Origin: JBBRYW01 sp038253945
GTDB taxonomy: Bacteria; Actinomycetota; Thermoleophilia; Gaiellales; Gaiellaceae
Direction of reading: 5' to 3'
DNA length: 64,000 nucleotides
Assembly: GCA_038253945.1 (NCBI GenBank)
Contig: JBBSGR010000006.1
Location: 1-64,000 of the forward strand
Positions 33,592 to 41,546 of this stretch are shown piece by piece. Position numbers and translations under genes: made by a program. The notes beneath the pieces were generated by a model. The model ran no database searches. It saw nothing but the letters and a program-made list of their open reading frames with translations, and was not told the origin of the DNA. The stretch's first letter is position 1, and every line of letters starts with the position of its first letter.

Positions 33592-35124
33592 CTAACGCGT
33601 CTGCGGGAAGCCGAGGTCGACCTGGCTGGTGGCGGGATCGGGCCAGCGGCTCGTGACGACTTTCCCGCGCGTGTAGAAGTTGACGCTCTCCGGACCGTAG
33701 ATGTGCGTGTCGCCGAAGAGAGAGTCCTTCCAGCCGCCGAACGAGTAGTAGGCGACCGGCACCGGGATCGGCACGTTCACGCCCACCATCCCCGCCTGCA
33801 CCTCGAACTGGAACTGTCGCGCCACGCCGCCGTCACGGGTGAAGATCGCCGTCCCGTTGCCGAACGAGCTCTCGTTCACCAGCTCGACCGCCTCGTCATA
33901 GGTGTCGACGCGAACGACGCCGAGCACGGGACCGAAGATCTCCTCTGTGTAGGCATCCATCTCCGGCTTCACGTTGTCGAGCAGCGATGGAGCGAGGAAG
34001 AAGCCGTCGCCGTCCGGGGGATTCTCCCGGCCGTCGGCCACCACGGTCGCTCCCTGCTCCTGGCCAGAGTCGATGAACGACGCCACGCGGTCGCGATGCT
34101 CGCGCGTGATCAGCGGGCCCATCTCGGAGTCGGGATCCATTCCGTCGCCGACCTTGATCTTCGGCAGTCGCTCCCTGATCGCCTCGACGAGCGGGTCGGC
34201 CGCGTGCCCGACTGCGACGACGACCGAGATTGCCATGCAGCGCTCGCCCGCCGAGCCGTAGCCCGCGCTCACGGCCGCGTCGGCGGCCATCTCGATATCC
34301 GCGTCCGGCAGGACGACCATGTGGTTCTTCGCGCCGGCGAGCGCTTGCACCCGCTTGCCCGCCTTCGTCCCGTTTTCGTAGACGTAGCGCGCGATCGGCG
34401 TCGAGCCGACGAAGCTGACGGCCCCGACGTCCGGGTGCTCGAGCAGCGCGTCGACCGCGACCTTGTCCCCGTGAATGACGTTGAAGACGCCGTCTGGCAC
34501 GCCGCACTCGTCCATCAGCTCGGCGAGGAAGATCGATGCCGAGGGGTCCTTCTCCGACGGCTTCAGGACAAACGTGTTCCCGCACGCGATCGCCGGTGCG
34601 AACATCCACATCGGCACCATGGCGGGGAAGTTGAACGGCGTGATGCCGGCGACGACTCCGACGGGCTGGCGGATCGAGTAGACGTCGATCCCGGTCGAGG
34701 CCTGCTCCGAGTAGCCGCCCTTGAGCAGCGTCGGGATGCCGCAGGCGAACTCGACGATCTCGAGGCCGCGCGCGACCTCGCCCAGAGCGTCGGAGAGCAC
34801 CTTGCCGTGCTCGGCGGTCAGGAAGCGGGCGATGTCCTCGCGGTGCTCGTGAAAGCCTTCGCGGATGCGGAAGAAGATCTCGGTGCGCTTCGAGAGCGAC
34901 GTCGAGCGCCAGGCCGGGAACGCCGCCTTCGCCGTCGCGACGGCACGTGCGACCTCCTCCACCGACGCGAGATCGACCTCGCCTGACTGCTGCCCGGTCG
35001 CCGGGTTGTACACCGGCCCCATTCGGCCGGACGCCCCCTCGACGCGCTTCCCGCCGATCCAGTGGTTGATCCTCGCGACGTCCCCTTCGCGCCCTCTGAC
35101 CGGCGCCTGAGCAACCTGCGACAT
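33592..35124 (-). CDS. mmsA: CoA-acylating methylmalonate-semialdehyde dehydrogenase
   Basis: A 510-residue aldehyde dehydrogenase. Catalytic Cys296 is in GYGSAGERCMAISVVV, the subfamily-specific context of MmsA. The general-base Glu found in hydrolytic ALDHs is absent (LAGAKNHMVVLPDAD), as expected for CoA-dependent members. VAGITPFNFPAMVPMWMFA binds NAD. MmsA also converts malonate semialdehyde to acetyl-CoA and CO2, which would finish beta-alanine breakdown. The gene is divergent from the aminotransferase with about 90 bases between starts, so one control region may serve both. Confidence 0.93.
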   Translation of the reverse strand: MSQVAQAPVRGREGDVARINHWIGGKRVEGASGRMGPVYNPATGQQSGEVDLASVEEVARAVATAKAAFPAWRSTSLSKRTEIFFRIREGFHEHREDIARFLTAEHGKVLSDALGEVARGLEIVEFACGIPTLLKGGYSEQASTGIDVYSIRQPVGVVAGITPFNFPAMVPMWMFAPAIACGNTFVLKPSEKDPSASIFLAELMDECGVPDGVFNVIHGDKVAVDALLEHPDVGAVSFVGSTPIARYVYENGTKAGKRVQALAGAKNHMVVLPDADIEMAADAAVSAGYGSAGERCMAISVVVAVGHAADPLVEAIRERLPKIKVGDGMDPDSEMGPLITREHRDRVASFIDSGQEQGATVVADGRENPPDGDGFFLAPSLLDNVKPEMDAYTEEIFGPVLGVVRVDTYDEAVELVNESSFGNGTAIFTRDGGVARQFQFEVQAGMVGVNVPIPVPVAYYSFGGWKDSLFGDTHIYGPESVNFYTRGKVVTSRWPDPATSQVDLGFPQTR

Positions 35125-35216
35125 CTCGTCCTCCCTCGTTCCGATCGAGGCGGTCAGGGTATCGCTTCACCGGTAGCCGGCGGTAGGATCGCCAGCAGTC
35201 CCACGAGGAGGTTTCC

Positions 35217-36572
35217 ATGGCCACCGTGACGAGCGATCCCCGGGCCGCCGAGCGAATCAGCGACCTCGACCGGCAGTACGTCCTGCACTCGTGGTCGGTG
35301 CAGTCGGCGATCAACCCGCTGCCCGTCGCAGGCGCAGAGGGGTCGTACTTCTGGGGCTACGACGGCAAGAGGTACCTCGACTTCGCCTCGCAGCTGATCA
35401 ACGTCTCGATCGGACACCAGCACCCGAAGGTCGTCGCGGCGATCAAGGAGCAGGCGGACCGCCTGTGCACGATCGGCCCGGGGATGGCGAACGACAGGCG
35501 CTCCGAGCTGGCGCGTCTGCTCGCGGAGGTGACCCCCGGCGATCTGACCATGTCGTTCTTCACGAACGGCGGCGCCGAGGCGAACGAGAACGCGATCAAG
35601 CTCGCCCGCTGGTATACCGGCCGCCCGAAGGTGATTGCGCGCTACCGCTCCTACCACGGCGCGACGGCCGGCGCGATCTCCCTCACGGGGGATCCGCGCC
35701 GCTGGCCCGCCGAGCCCGGGATTCCGGGCGTCGTCCGGATGCTCGACCCGTACACGTACCGCTGCCCGGCCGGTCACCCCGACCCTTGCCCCGTCTGCAC
35801 GGGCGGGCCGCATCTCGAGGAGCTGCTCACCTACGAGGGCCCGCAGAACGTCGCGGCCGTGATCCTCGAGACGGTCACGGGAACGAACGGGGTCATTCCG
35901 CCGCCCGACGGGTACCTTCAGTCGATTCGCGAGGTCTGCAGCCGCTACGGGATCCTGCTGATTCTTGACGAGGTGATGGCCGGATTCGGACGGACCGGCC
36001 GTTGGTTCGCCTGCGAGCACTGGGACGTCGTCCCCGACCTTCTCACCGTTGCGAAAGGCATCAACTCGGGCTACGTGCCCCTCGGGGCGATGGTGATCTC
36101 GGAGCCCATCGCCGAGTGGGTGAAGGACAAGATGTTCGCAGGGGGTCTGACCTACAGCGGCCATCCACTCGCCTGCGCCGCGGCTGTCGCCTCGATCGAG
36201 GCGTTCCGCGAGGAGGGGATCGTGGAGAACGCGGCCGAGCACGGCGATTACCTCCGAGAGGCGCTGCCGAAGCTGGCCGAGCGGCATCCGTCGGTAGGCG
36301 AGGTACGAGGGTTCGGCCTCTTCTGGGGCCTCGAGCTCGTGAAGGATCGCGCCACAAGGGAGCCCCTCGTCCCGTTCAACGCGAGCGGCGAGGCCGCCGC
36401 TCCGGTGGCCCGGATGACGAAGGCGGCGATGGAACGGAGGCTCTACCCCTTCATTCACTGGAACGTCCTCGCGATCGCACCGCCGCTCACGATCACGCGC
36501 GAGGAGCTCGACGAGGGCCTCGCCGCCTTCGAGGACGTGCTCGCGGTCGCCGACGAGTACACGACCGCCTGA
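35217..36572 (+). CDS. class III omega-aminotransferase (beta-alanine:pyruvate-like)
   Basis: 451 residues. The PLP lysine is Lys280 in LLTVAKGINSGYVPLGAMVI; LILDEVMAGFGRTGRWFACE gives the Asp that holds the PLP ring nitrogen. FFTNGGAEANENAIKLARWY and YRSYHGATAGAISLTGDPRR are typical of this class. Divergent from mmsA, the likely role is beta-alanine to malonate semialdehyde, although related enzymes use other omega-amino acids. An insert with Cys residues (YRCPAGHPDPCPVCTGG) near residue 185 could bind metal and is also seen in some actinobacterial relatives. The start is preceded by AGGAGG. Confidence 0.9.
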   Translation: MATVTSDPRAAERISDLDRQYVLHSWSVQSAINPLPVAGAEGSYFWGYDGKRYLDFASQLINVSIGHQHPKVVAAIKEQADRLCTIGPGMANDRRSELARLLAEVTPGDLTMSFFTNGGAEANENAIKLARWYTGRPKVIARYRSYHGATAGAISLTGDPRRWPAEPGIPGVVRMLDPYTYRCPAGHPDPCPVCTGGPHLEELLTYEGPQNVAAVILETVTGTNGVIPPPDGYLQSIREVCSRYGILLILDEVMAGFGRTGRWFACEHWDVVPDLLTVAKGINSGYVPLGAMVISEPIAEWVKDKMFAGGLTYSGHPLACAAAVASIEAFREEGIVENAAEHGDYLREALPKLAERHPSVGEVRGFGLFWGLELVKDRATREPLVPFNASGEAAAPVARMTKAAMERRLYPFIHWNVLAIAPPLTITREELDEGLAAFEDVLAVADEYTTA

Positions 36573-36617
36573 CGGCGACCTCCCGGGCAAAACCCTTCTC
36601 GCTCGTACACTCACCGC

Positions 36618-37571
36618 ATGCAGCGCGACGCGTCCGCGCCTTTTCTCGGCCGCGTCGGATGGCGCCGCCGCAGGGGATGGCTCGTGGGGGGGCTCGTGCT
36701 CCTGGCCGTGCTGGCCGCGGGAGCGCCGGAAGCCGTTCACTGGGGTCGCGAATACTGGTACGGAACCGATCAGGCGATCGTGCGACAGCCGAACGGCCCG
36801 TTCGTCACGCCGAAGAAGGCTGCGCACGCGACCGTGTGGGCCGTCGGCGACGGAGCCGACGGAGGGAGCGAGGCAAAGGCGCTCGCCGCGCGGATCGCCC
36901 GAGCGAGACCGAGCCTCTTCCTCTATCTCGGAGACGTCTACCAGCGAGGCACCGGTTCCGAGTTTCGCGACCACTACGCGACGGTGTACGGGGTGCTTGC
37001 ACCCCGGACGGCGCCCACGCCGGGCAACCACGACTGGGGTCACCACACGGAGGGCTACGACCCGTACTGGAAGGGCGTGACCGGAAAGAGTCCGCCCGCG
37101 TACTACTCGTTCACGCTTGCGGGCTGGCAGTTTCTGAGCCTCAACTCCGAGGCGCCTCTCGGCCCCGGCTCGGCCCAGCTCGCATGGCTCGAGCGGCAGG
37201 TCCGCGGCCGCGGCACCTGCCGGATCGCGTTCTGGCACAGGCCGCGCTTCAGCGCAGGCGCACACGGTGACCAGGAGGACGTCGCACCTCTCTGGGATGC
37301 GCTGCACGGCCACGCAGCGCTCGTGCTGAATGGACACGATCACGACATGCAGCGCTTGCGGCCGCGCGACGGCATGCTCGAGCTCGTATCGGGCGCGGGC
37401 GGCAAGAGCCACTACGGCGTCGATCGGGGCTACTCCGGGCTCGCGTTCTCGAACGACACCGACAACGGAGCGGTTCGCCTCGCGCTGCGCGCGGGCCAGG
37501 CCGCCTGGTCGTTCGTCACGGCGGACGGGCGGACGCTCGACTCCGGCTCGATCCGCTGCCGCCGCCGCTAG
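36618..37571 (+). CDS. secreted or anchored calcineurin-like metallophosphoesterase
   Basis: 317 residues. An N-terminal basic stretch and helix (GWLVGGLVLLAVLAAGAPEA) should anchor it to the membrane facing out. The five metallophosphoesterase blocks are recognisable: WAVGDGADGG, LYLGDVYQRGTG, PTPGNHDWGHHT, AFWHRPRFSAGAH and VLNGHDHDMQRL. The first block has GDG where GDxH is usual, so one metal ligand may differ. Resembles purple-acid-phosphatase-like enzymes. Its stop shares the bases CTAG with the convergent DedA gene. Confidence 0.85.
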   Translation: MQRDASAPFLGRVGWRRRRGWLVGGLVLLAVLAAGAPEAVHWGREYWYGTDQAIVRQPNGPFVTPKKAAHATVWAVGDGADGGSEAKALAARIARARPSLFLYLGDVYQRGTGSEFRDHYATVYGVLAPRTAPTPGNHDWGHHTEGYDPYWKGVTGKSPPAYYSFTLAGWQFLSLNSEAPLGPGSAQLAWLERQVRGRGTCRIAFWHRPRFSAGAHGDQEDVAPLWDALHGHAALVLNGHDHDMQRLRPRDGMLELVSGAGGKSHYGVDRGYSGLAFSNDTDNGAVRLALRAGQAAWSFVTADGRTLDSGSIRCRRR

Positions 37572-38161
37572 TCGGCGCCCCGCATTCCACGCAGCCGCCA
37601 GGCGAGAAACGCTGCCGCAGCGACCACGACGACCGCGGCGGCGCCGTAGCCGAGGTTCCGGAGCAGATCGAGCGCCTGCGGCCCGATGAAGTACGCGGCA
37701 ACGCCCACCGTGACCGCCCAGGCAATGCCTCCAGACGCGTTCCAGAGCGCGAACCGGCGCCAGTCCATGTGATTCGCCCCGGCCAGCCAGGCGGCCGTGA
37801 CCCGGAGGACGGGAAGCCAGCGGCCGAAGAACACGGTCTTCGAGCCGTGCTTCTGGAAGAACTCCTCGCCTCGCTCGATGAATTGCCGGCGAGAGTCGGC
37901 GAACCGTCCGGGGCGCACCAGGAGTCGGCGTACCCCGCGGCGGCCGAGGACATAGCCGATGTTGTCTCCGACGATCGCGCCGGCGGCCGCTACAGCGATG
38001 ACGAGCGGCAGCGAGAGCCTGCCGTCAGCCGCGAGCAGCGCGGCCACGATGAGGCCCGTCTCGCCGGGAATCGGGAGGCCCGAAGACTCCCCTGCCGTGA
38101 GTGCGAAGAGGCCGAGGTAGCCGACTCGCGAGGAGACGGCGTCGACGAGCGCGGCGAGCAT
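37568..38161 (-). CDS. DedA/SNARE-associated family membrane protein
   Basis: 197 residues. The N-terminal ESSGLPIPGETGLIVAALLA carries the DedA G-P-G-E region, and EEFFQKHGSKTVFFGRWLPV followed by LRVTAAWLAGANHMDWRRFA is the conserved F-R-P block with the essential Arg. Four or five helices. DedA proteins are thought to move lipids across the membrane and affect proton-motive force. It is convergent with the phosphoesterase gene. Confidence 0.9.
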   Translation of the reverse strand: MLAALVDAVSSRVGYLGLFALTAGESSGLPIPGETGLIVAALLAADGRLSLPLVIAVAAAGAIVGDNIGYVLGRRGVRRLLVRPGRFADSRRQFIERGEEFFQKHGSKTVFFGRWLPVLRVTAAWLAGANHMDWRRFALWNASGGIAWAVTVGVAAYFIGPQALDLLRNLGYGAAAVVVVAAAAFLAWRLRGMRGAD

Positions 38162-38238
38162 GAAGCGCGGACGCTATCCACAGCACCCCTCCTTGAACTT
38201 GCAGGTCGGGCACTGCCACGAGGAATGGAGGCTCGCGG

Positions 38239-38385
38239 CTAGTCGGCCTGCGGATCGTCCTCCGCACCCGCTTCCGTCTCCTGCGGATCCGGCACGGGCG
38301 ACTGGTCGAGCTCCTCGTTTCGGTCGTCGACGCGAGGCGTGGAGTGCTCGTCCTCGCGAGAGTGGGAAGTATCCTCTTGGCTCAT
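38239..38385 (-). CDS. possible small acidic protein upstream of thrS
   Basis: A 48-residue frame beginning MSQEDTSHSREDEHSTPRVD, made almost only of Asp, Glu, Ser, Pro and Arg, with no fold expected. Its ATG lies on the opposite strand of the thrS ATG (shared CATG at 38383-38386). The composition is unlike a random antisense frame, but the ribosome site is weak (GGAAGA is before an ATG three codons earlier). Low-confidence gene. Confidence 0.3.
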   Translation of the reverse strand: MSQEDTSHSREDEHSTPRVDDRNEELDQSPVPDPQETEAGAEDDPQAD

Positions 38386-40276
38386 GAGGGTCATTCTTCC
38401 CGACTCGTCGGAACTTGAACTTCCCGAGGGCGCGACCGGCCTGGACGCCGCGCGCGCAATCGGTCCGAGGCTGGCCGAGCAGGCGGTTCTGCTGCGCTCG
38501 AACGGCAGCGTGCAGGATCTCCGGCTGCCGCTCTCGGAGGGCCAGAAGATCCAGATTCTGACGACGCGGGACAGCACGGATCCCGACGCGCTCGCCGTCC
38601 TGCGGCACTCGTCGGCCCACCTGCTCGCGGAGGCAGTCCGTCGCCTGTACCCGGGAGTGAAGATCGCGATCGGGCCACCGATCGCGAACGGGTTCTACTA
38701 CGACTTCGAGTTTCCCGAGCCGGTCCGCGAGGAGGATCTGCCGCGGATCGAGGCCGAGATCCGTCGCGAGCTGGCCGAGGGGCGCGCTTGGCAGCGCCGT
38801 GAGGTCACGGCCGAGGAGGCGAAGCGCTACTTCTCCGACCAGGGCGAGCACTACAAGGTCGATCTCGTCGACACGGCCCAGGGCCCGATCTCGCTCTACA
38901 CGCAGGGCGACTTCACCGACCTCTGCCGGGGCCCGCACCTGCAGGGCTCCGGGCCGATCAAGGCGTTGAAGCTGACCAGCCTCGCCGGCGCGTACTGGCG
39001 CGGCGACGAGCGGAACACCCAGCTCACGCGCATCTACGGCACCGCGTTCTACTCGCAGGCGGATCTCGACGCGCACTTGGAGCGGCTGGAGCAGGCGAAG
39101 CAGCGCGACCACCGGCGGCTCGGGCCTCAGCTCGATCTGTTCCACTTCTCCGAGCGCTCGCCAGCCTCGCCGCTCTGGCACCCGAAGGGCATGGCGATCT
39201 GGTACGAGCTCGAGGCTATTCGCCGGCGCGAGAACTCGAAGCGCGGCTACCAGGAGGTGCGGACGCCGATCATCTACGACGCGGAGACCTTCCGGACGTC
39301 CGGCCACTTCCCCAAGTACGAGGAACTCATGTTCAAGCTGAACGTCGAGGACCGCCCGTGGGCGATGAAGTCGATGAACTGCCCGGGACACATGCTGCTC
39401 TTCGGCAGCCGGCCCCGCTCGTACCGAGAGCTGCCGCTCCGCTTCGCCGAGCCCACGCCGCTGCACCGCAACGAGCTCCCGGGAACGCTGCACGGGCTGC
39501 TGCGCGTCCGGATCGTGACCCAGGACGACGCACACATCTTCTGCACCGAGGGGCAGATCCAGCCGGAGATAGCCGCCGTGGTGGACTACGCGCGTTACCT
39601 CTACGGCCTCTTCGGCATGACCGCGAGCGCCGAGCTCGCGACCCGGCCCGACAGCAAGATCGGCACGGACCAGCAGTGGGATCGAACCGAAGGCGCGCTC
39701 GCCGAAGCGCTGAGGCTGAACGACATCTCCTACACGATCGCGGAGGCCGAGGGCGCGTTCTACGGGCCCAAGATCGACCTGCACATGGAGGACGCGCTGG
39801 GCCGGCGGTGGCAGATGGGGACGATCCAGCTCGACTCGCAGATGCCGTCGCGCTTCGGCCTCAAGTACATCGGCGCCGACAACACCGAGCACGATCTCTA
39901 CGTGATCCATCGCGCGCTGTACGGCTCGTTCGAGCGCTTCATCGGCATCCTGATCGAGCATTTCGGCGGCGCGTTTCCGTTCTGGCTGGCTCCGGTCCAG
40001 GTTCGTCTGCTGCCGGTCGGCGATGCTCACCGGCCACCCGCTGCAGAGATCGGCGAGCGCATCCGCGGGGCCGGCCTCCGCGTCGACGTGGACGAGCGCG
40101 ACGAGACGGTGGGCAAGCGGATTCGCGACGCCGAGCTCGAGAAGATTCCCTACGTCATCGTCTACGGCGACCGTGAGTCCGAGTCGTCGCTCGCCGTCCG
40201 CGAGCGGGGCGGGGGCCAGTCCACGAAGAGCCTCGAGGCACTCGTGGACGAGCTCAAAGCCCTTGCTAAGGTGTGA
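38384..40276 (+). CDS. thrS: threonyl-tRNA synthetase
   Basis: 630 residues in the usual order: TGS domain (VILPDSSELELPEGATGLDA), editing domain with HxxxH (LRHSSAHLLAEAVRRLYPG), class II catalytic core and anticodon domain. Zinc ligands Cys in MKSMNCPGHMLLFG and His in VTQDDAHIFCTEGQ are present. The third His would be in DLYVIHRALYGSFERFIGIL (motif 3). Motif 2 is the RFAEPTPLHRNE region. I start at ATG 38384 because MRVILPD is the conserved beginning. It charges tRNA-Thr and lies just before the infC operon, a common arrangement. Confidence 0.95.
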   Translation: MRVILPDSSELELPEGATGLDAARAIGPRLAEQAVLLRSNGSVQDLRLPLSEGQKIQILTTRDSTDPDALAVLRHSSAHLLAEAVRRLYPGVKIAIGPPIANGFYYDFEFPEPVREEDLPRIEAEIRRELAEGRAWQRREVTAEEAKRYFSDQGEHYKVDLVDTAQGPISLYTQGDFTDLCRGPHLQGSGPIKALKLTSLAGAYWRGDERNTQLTRIYGTAFYSQADLDAHLERLEQAKQRDHRRLGPQLDLFHFSERSPASPLWHPKGMAIWYELEAIRRRENSKRGYQEVRTPIIYDAETFRTSGHFPKYEELMFKLNVEDRPWAMKSMNCPGHMLLFGSRPRSYRELPLRFAEPTPLHRNELPGTLHGLLRVRIVTQDDAHIFCTEGQIQPEIAAVVDYARYLYGLFGMTASAELATRPDSKIGTDQQWDRTEGALAEALRLNDISYTIAEAEGAFYGPKIDLHMEDALGRRWQMGTIQLDSQMPSRFGLKYIGADNTEHDLYVIHRALYGSFERFIGILIEHFGGAFPFWLAPVQVRLLPVGDAHRPPAAEIGERIRGAGLRVDVDERDETVGKRIRDAELEKIPYVIVYGDRESESSLAVRERGGGQSTKSLEALVDELKALAKV

Positions 40277-40313
40277 GCCTGCAAAGCAGGGGCGAATCCG
40301 TCTCTCACCTCCG
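40270..40313 (+). other. tRNA-Cys-like 3'-half sequence after thrS
   Basis: GGTGTGAG (40270-40277) and CTCTCACC (40302-40309) pair with one mismatch. Between them CCTGC-AAA-GCAGG makes an anticodon-like arm containing CTGCAAA, as in tRNA-Cys(GCA), and GGCGAATCCGTC resembles a shortened T arm. TCC(G) follows like a discriminator end. There is no D arm, so it is not a tRNA gene. It could be a remnant or a tRNA-like leader structure before infC. It overlaps the thrS stop. Confidence 0.3.
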
Positions 40314-40333
40314 GGGCCGCACGAGCCCCTCGG
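40311..40333 (+). promoter_or_regulatory. hairpin in the infC leader
   Basis: CCGGGGC pairs with GCCCC-T-CGG (one bulged T) around the loop CGCACGA, about 90 bases before the infC start. infC-rpmI-rplT leaders are commonly regulated by L20 or by attenuation in other bacteria; whether this stem does that is inference. Confidence 0.35.
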
Positions 40334-40424
40334 GGTTCACGGGAGTGGCAGGAAGTGATTCAGCCGCTGCTTGCAACGAATTTGTCGTTCTTACAGGAGG
40401 ATGTAGCAGCTTGGTGATAGCCCT

Positions 40425-41111
40425 TTGAGACCACGACGGCACTTCGAGCGGCCGGAGCGACCGGTACCGCAGACGAGGGTGAACGAGGCCATACGCGTTC
40501 CGCGAGTGCGGCTGATCGACGAGGACGGGTCGCAGGTGGGAATCAAGGTCACGACCGAAGCGCTCGAGTACGCGCAGTCGAAGGATCTCGATCTCGTGGA
40601 GGTCGCCGGCGGCTCGGATCCGCCCGTCGTTCGGATCATGGACTACGGCAAGTACCGCTACGAGCTGGAGCAGAAGGCCAAGCTGGCCCGGAAGCACCAG
40701 TCACAAATTCACGTCAAGGAGATCAAATTCAGGCCGAAGATCGGCACACATGACTACGAGACCAAGAAAGGCCATGTCGTCCGCTTTCTGAACCAGCGGG
40801 CGAAGGTCAAGGTCACGATCATGTTCCGTGGGCGCGAGCAGTCGCACCCTGAGCGGGGTCGCGACCTGCTGATGCGGCTGGCGGAGGACGTCAACGAGAT
40901 CGGCCAGGTGGAGTCTCCGCCGCTGCTCGATGGGCGGAACATGGTCATGGTGCTCGGCCCAACGAAGAACGCGGGAGTTGAGAAAGACGATGCCCAAGCA
41001 GAAGACGCACAGCGGAGCGAAGAAGCGGTTCAAGATCAGCGGAACGGGCAAGCTGCTGCGCCGTCGAGCGATGAGCAGCCATTACCTCGGGAAGAAGTCG
41101 CAAAAGCGTAA
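40425..41111 (+). CDS. infC: translation initiation factor IF-3
   Basis: 228 residues from a TTG start, in keeping with the rare starts used by infC genes. The N-terminal domain (VNEAIRVPRVRLIDEDGSQV), linker and C-terminal domain (HVKEIKFRPKIGTHDYETKK, VTIMFRGREQSHPERGRDLL) are complete by about residue 183 (MVMVLGPTK). A further 45 residues (acidic, then Gln/Ala/Ser-rich) are encoded by DNA that also encodes the N-terminus of L35 in another frame, a 122-base overlap. IF-3 prevents premature 50S joining and checks start codons. Confidence 0.93.
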   Translation: MRPRRHFERPERPVPQTRVNEAIRVPRVRLIDEDGSQVGIKVTTEALEYAQSKDLDLVEVAGGSDPPVVRIMDYGKYRYELEQKAKLARKHQSQIHVKEIKFRPKIGTHDYETKKGHVVRFLNQRAKVKVTIMFRGREQSHPERGRDLLMRLAEDVNEIGQVESPPLLDGRNMVMVLGPTKNAGVEKDDAQAEDAQRSEEAVQDQRNGQAAAPSSDEQPLPREEVAKA

Positions 41112-41184
41112 GCGCGGCTTCCGTCGTGACAATCCGGTCGCGGGCGTCGACGTCCGCGAAGTCAAGAAGCTGCTCGGGAGGTAA
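40990..41184 (+). CDS. rpmI: 50S ribosomal protein L35
   Basis: 64 residues starting MPKQKTHSGAKKRFKISGTG, the canonical L35 beginning, with KLLRRRAMSSHYLGKKSQKR and a short basic tail. It begins inside the infC reading frame, and its AGTTGAGAAAGACG upstream sequence serves as ribosome site. Two bases separate its stop from the rplT GTG. Confidence 0.95.
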   Translation: MPKQKTHSGAKKRFKISGTGKLLRRRAMSSHYLGKKSQKRKRGFRRDNPVAGVDVREVKKLLGR

Positions 41185-41186
41185 GG

Positions 41187-41546
41187 GTGCCCAGGGTCAA
41201 GAGATCGGTTCACGCCCGCAAGAAGCGGCGAAAGGTGCTCGAGCAGGCCCGAGGCTACTGGGGCCTCAAGCACACGAGCTACCGGCGCGCGAAGGAGCAG
41301 GTCGAGCACTCGCTCGTCTACGCCTACCGCGATCGGAAGGCGAAGAAGCGGACGATGCGGCGGCTCTGGATCATTCGCATGAACGCCGCAGCCCGGCAGA
41401 ACGGCCTCTCGTACAACCAGTTCGTGGCCGGCTGCCGCAAGGCCGGCATCGGGCTCGACCGCAAGGTGCTCGCGGATCTCGCCGTCAGCGATCCGGCTGC
41501 GTTCGGGGAGATCGCCGAGCAGGCCAAGGCCGCTCTCAGCGCTTAG
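41187..41546 (+). CDS. rplT: 50S ribosomal protein L20
   Basis: 119 residues: VKRSVHARKKRRKVLEQARG and WIIRMNAAARQNGLSYNQFV are diagnostic for L20. GTG start with GGGAGGTAAG overlapping the rpmI stop region. L20 is an early assembly protein and in some bacteria represses its own operon. Confidence 0.95.
   Translation: MPRVKRSVHARKKRRKVLEQARGYWGLKHTSYRRAKEQVEHSLVYAYRDRKAKKRTMRRLWIIRMNAAARQNGLSYNQFVAGCRKAGIGLDRKVLADLAVSDPAAFGEIAEQAKAALSA

Noticed and set aside
38174..38245. Peptide end WQCPTCKFKEGCCG resembling a tiny zinc ribbon on the minus strand
   Set aside because: No start codon or ribosome site in frame; it is the tail of a long thrS antisense frame.
40270..40313. A functional tRNA-Cys gene
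   Set aside because: No D arm, shortened T arm and an acceptor mismatch; only a remnant or mimic can be argued.
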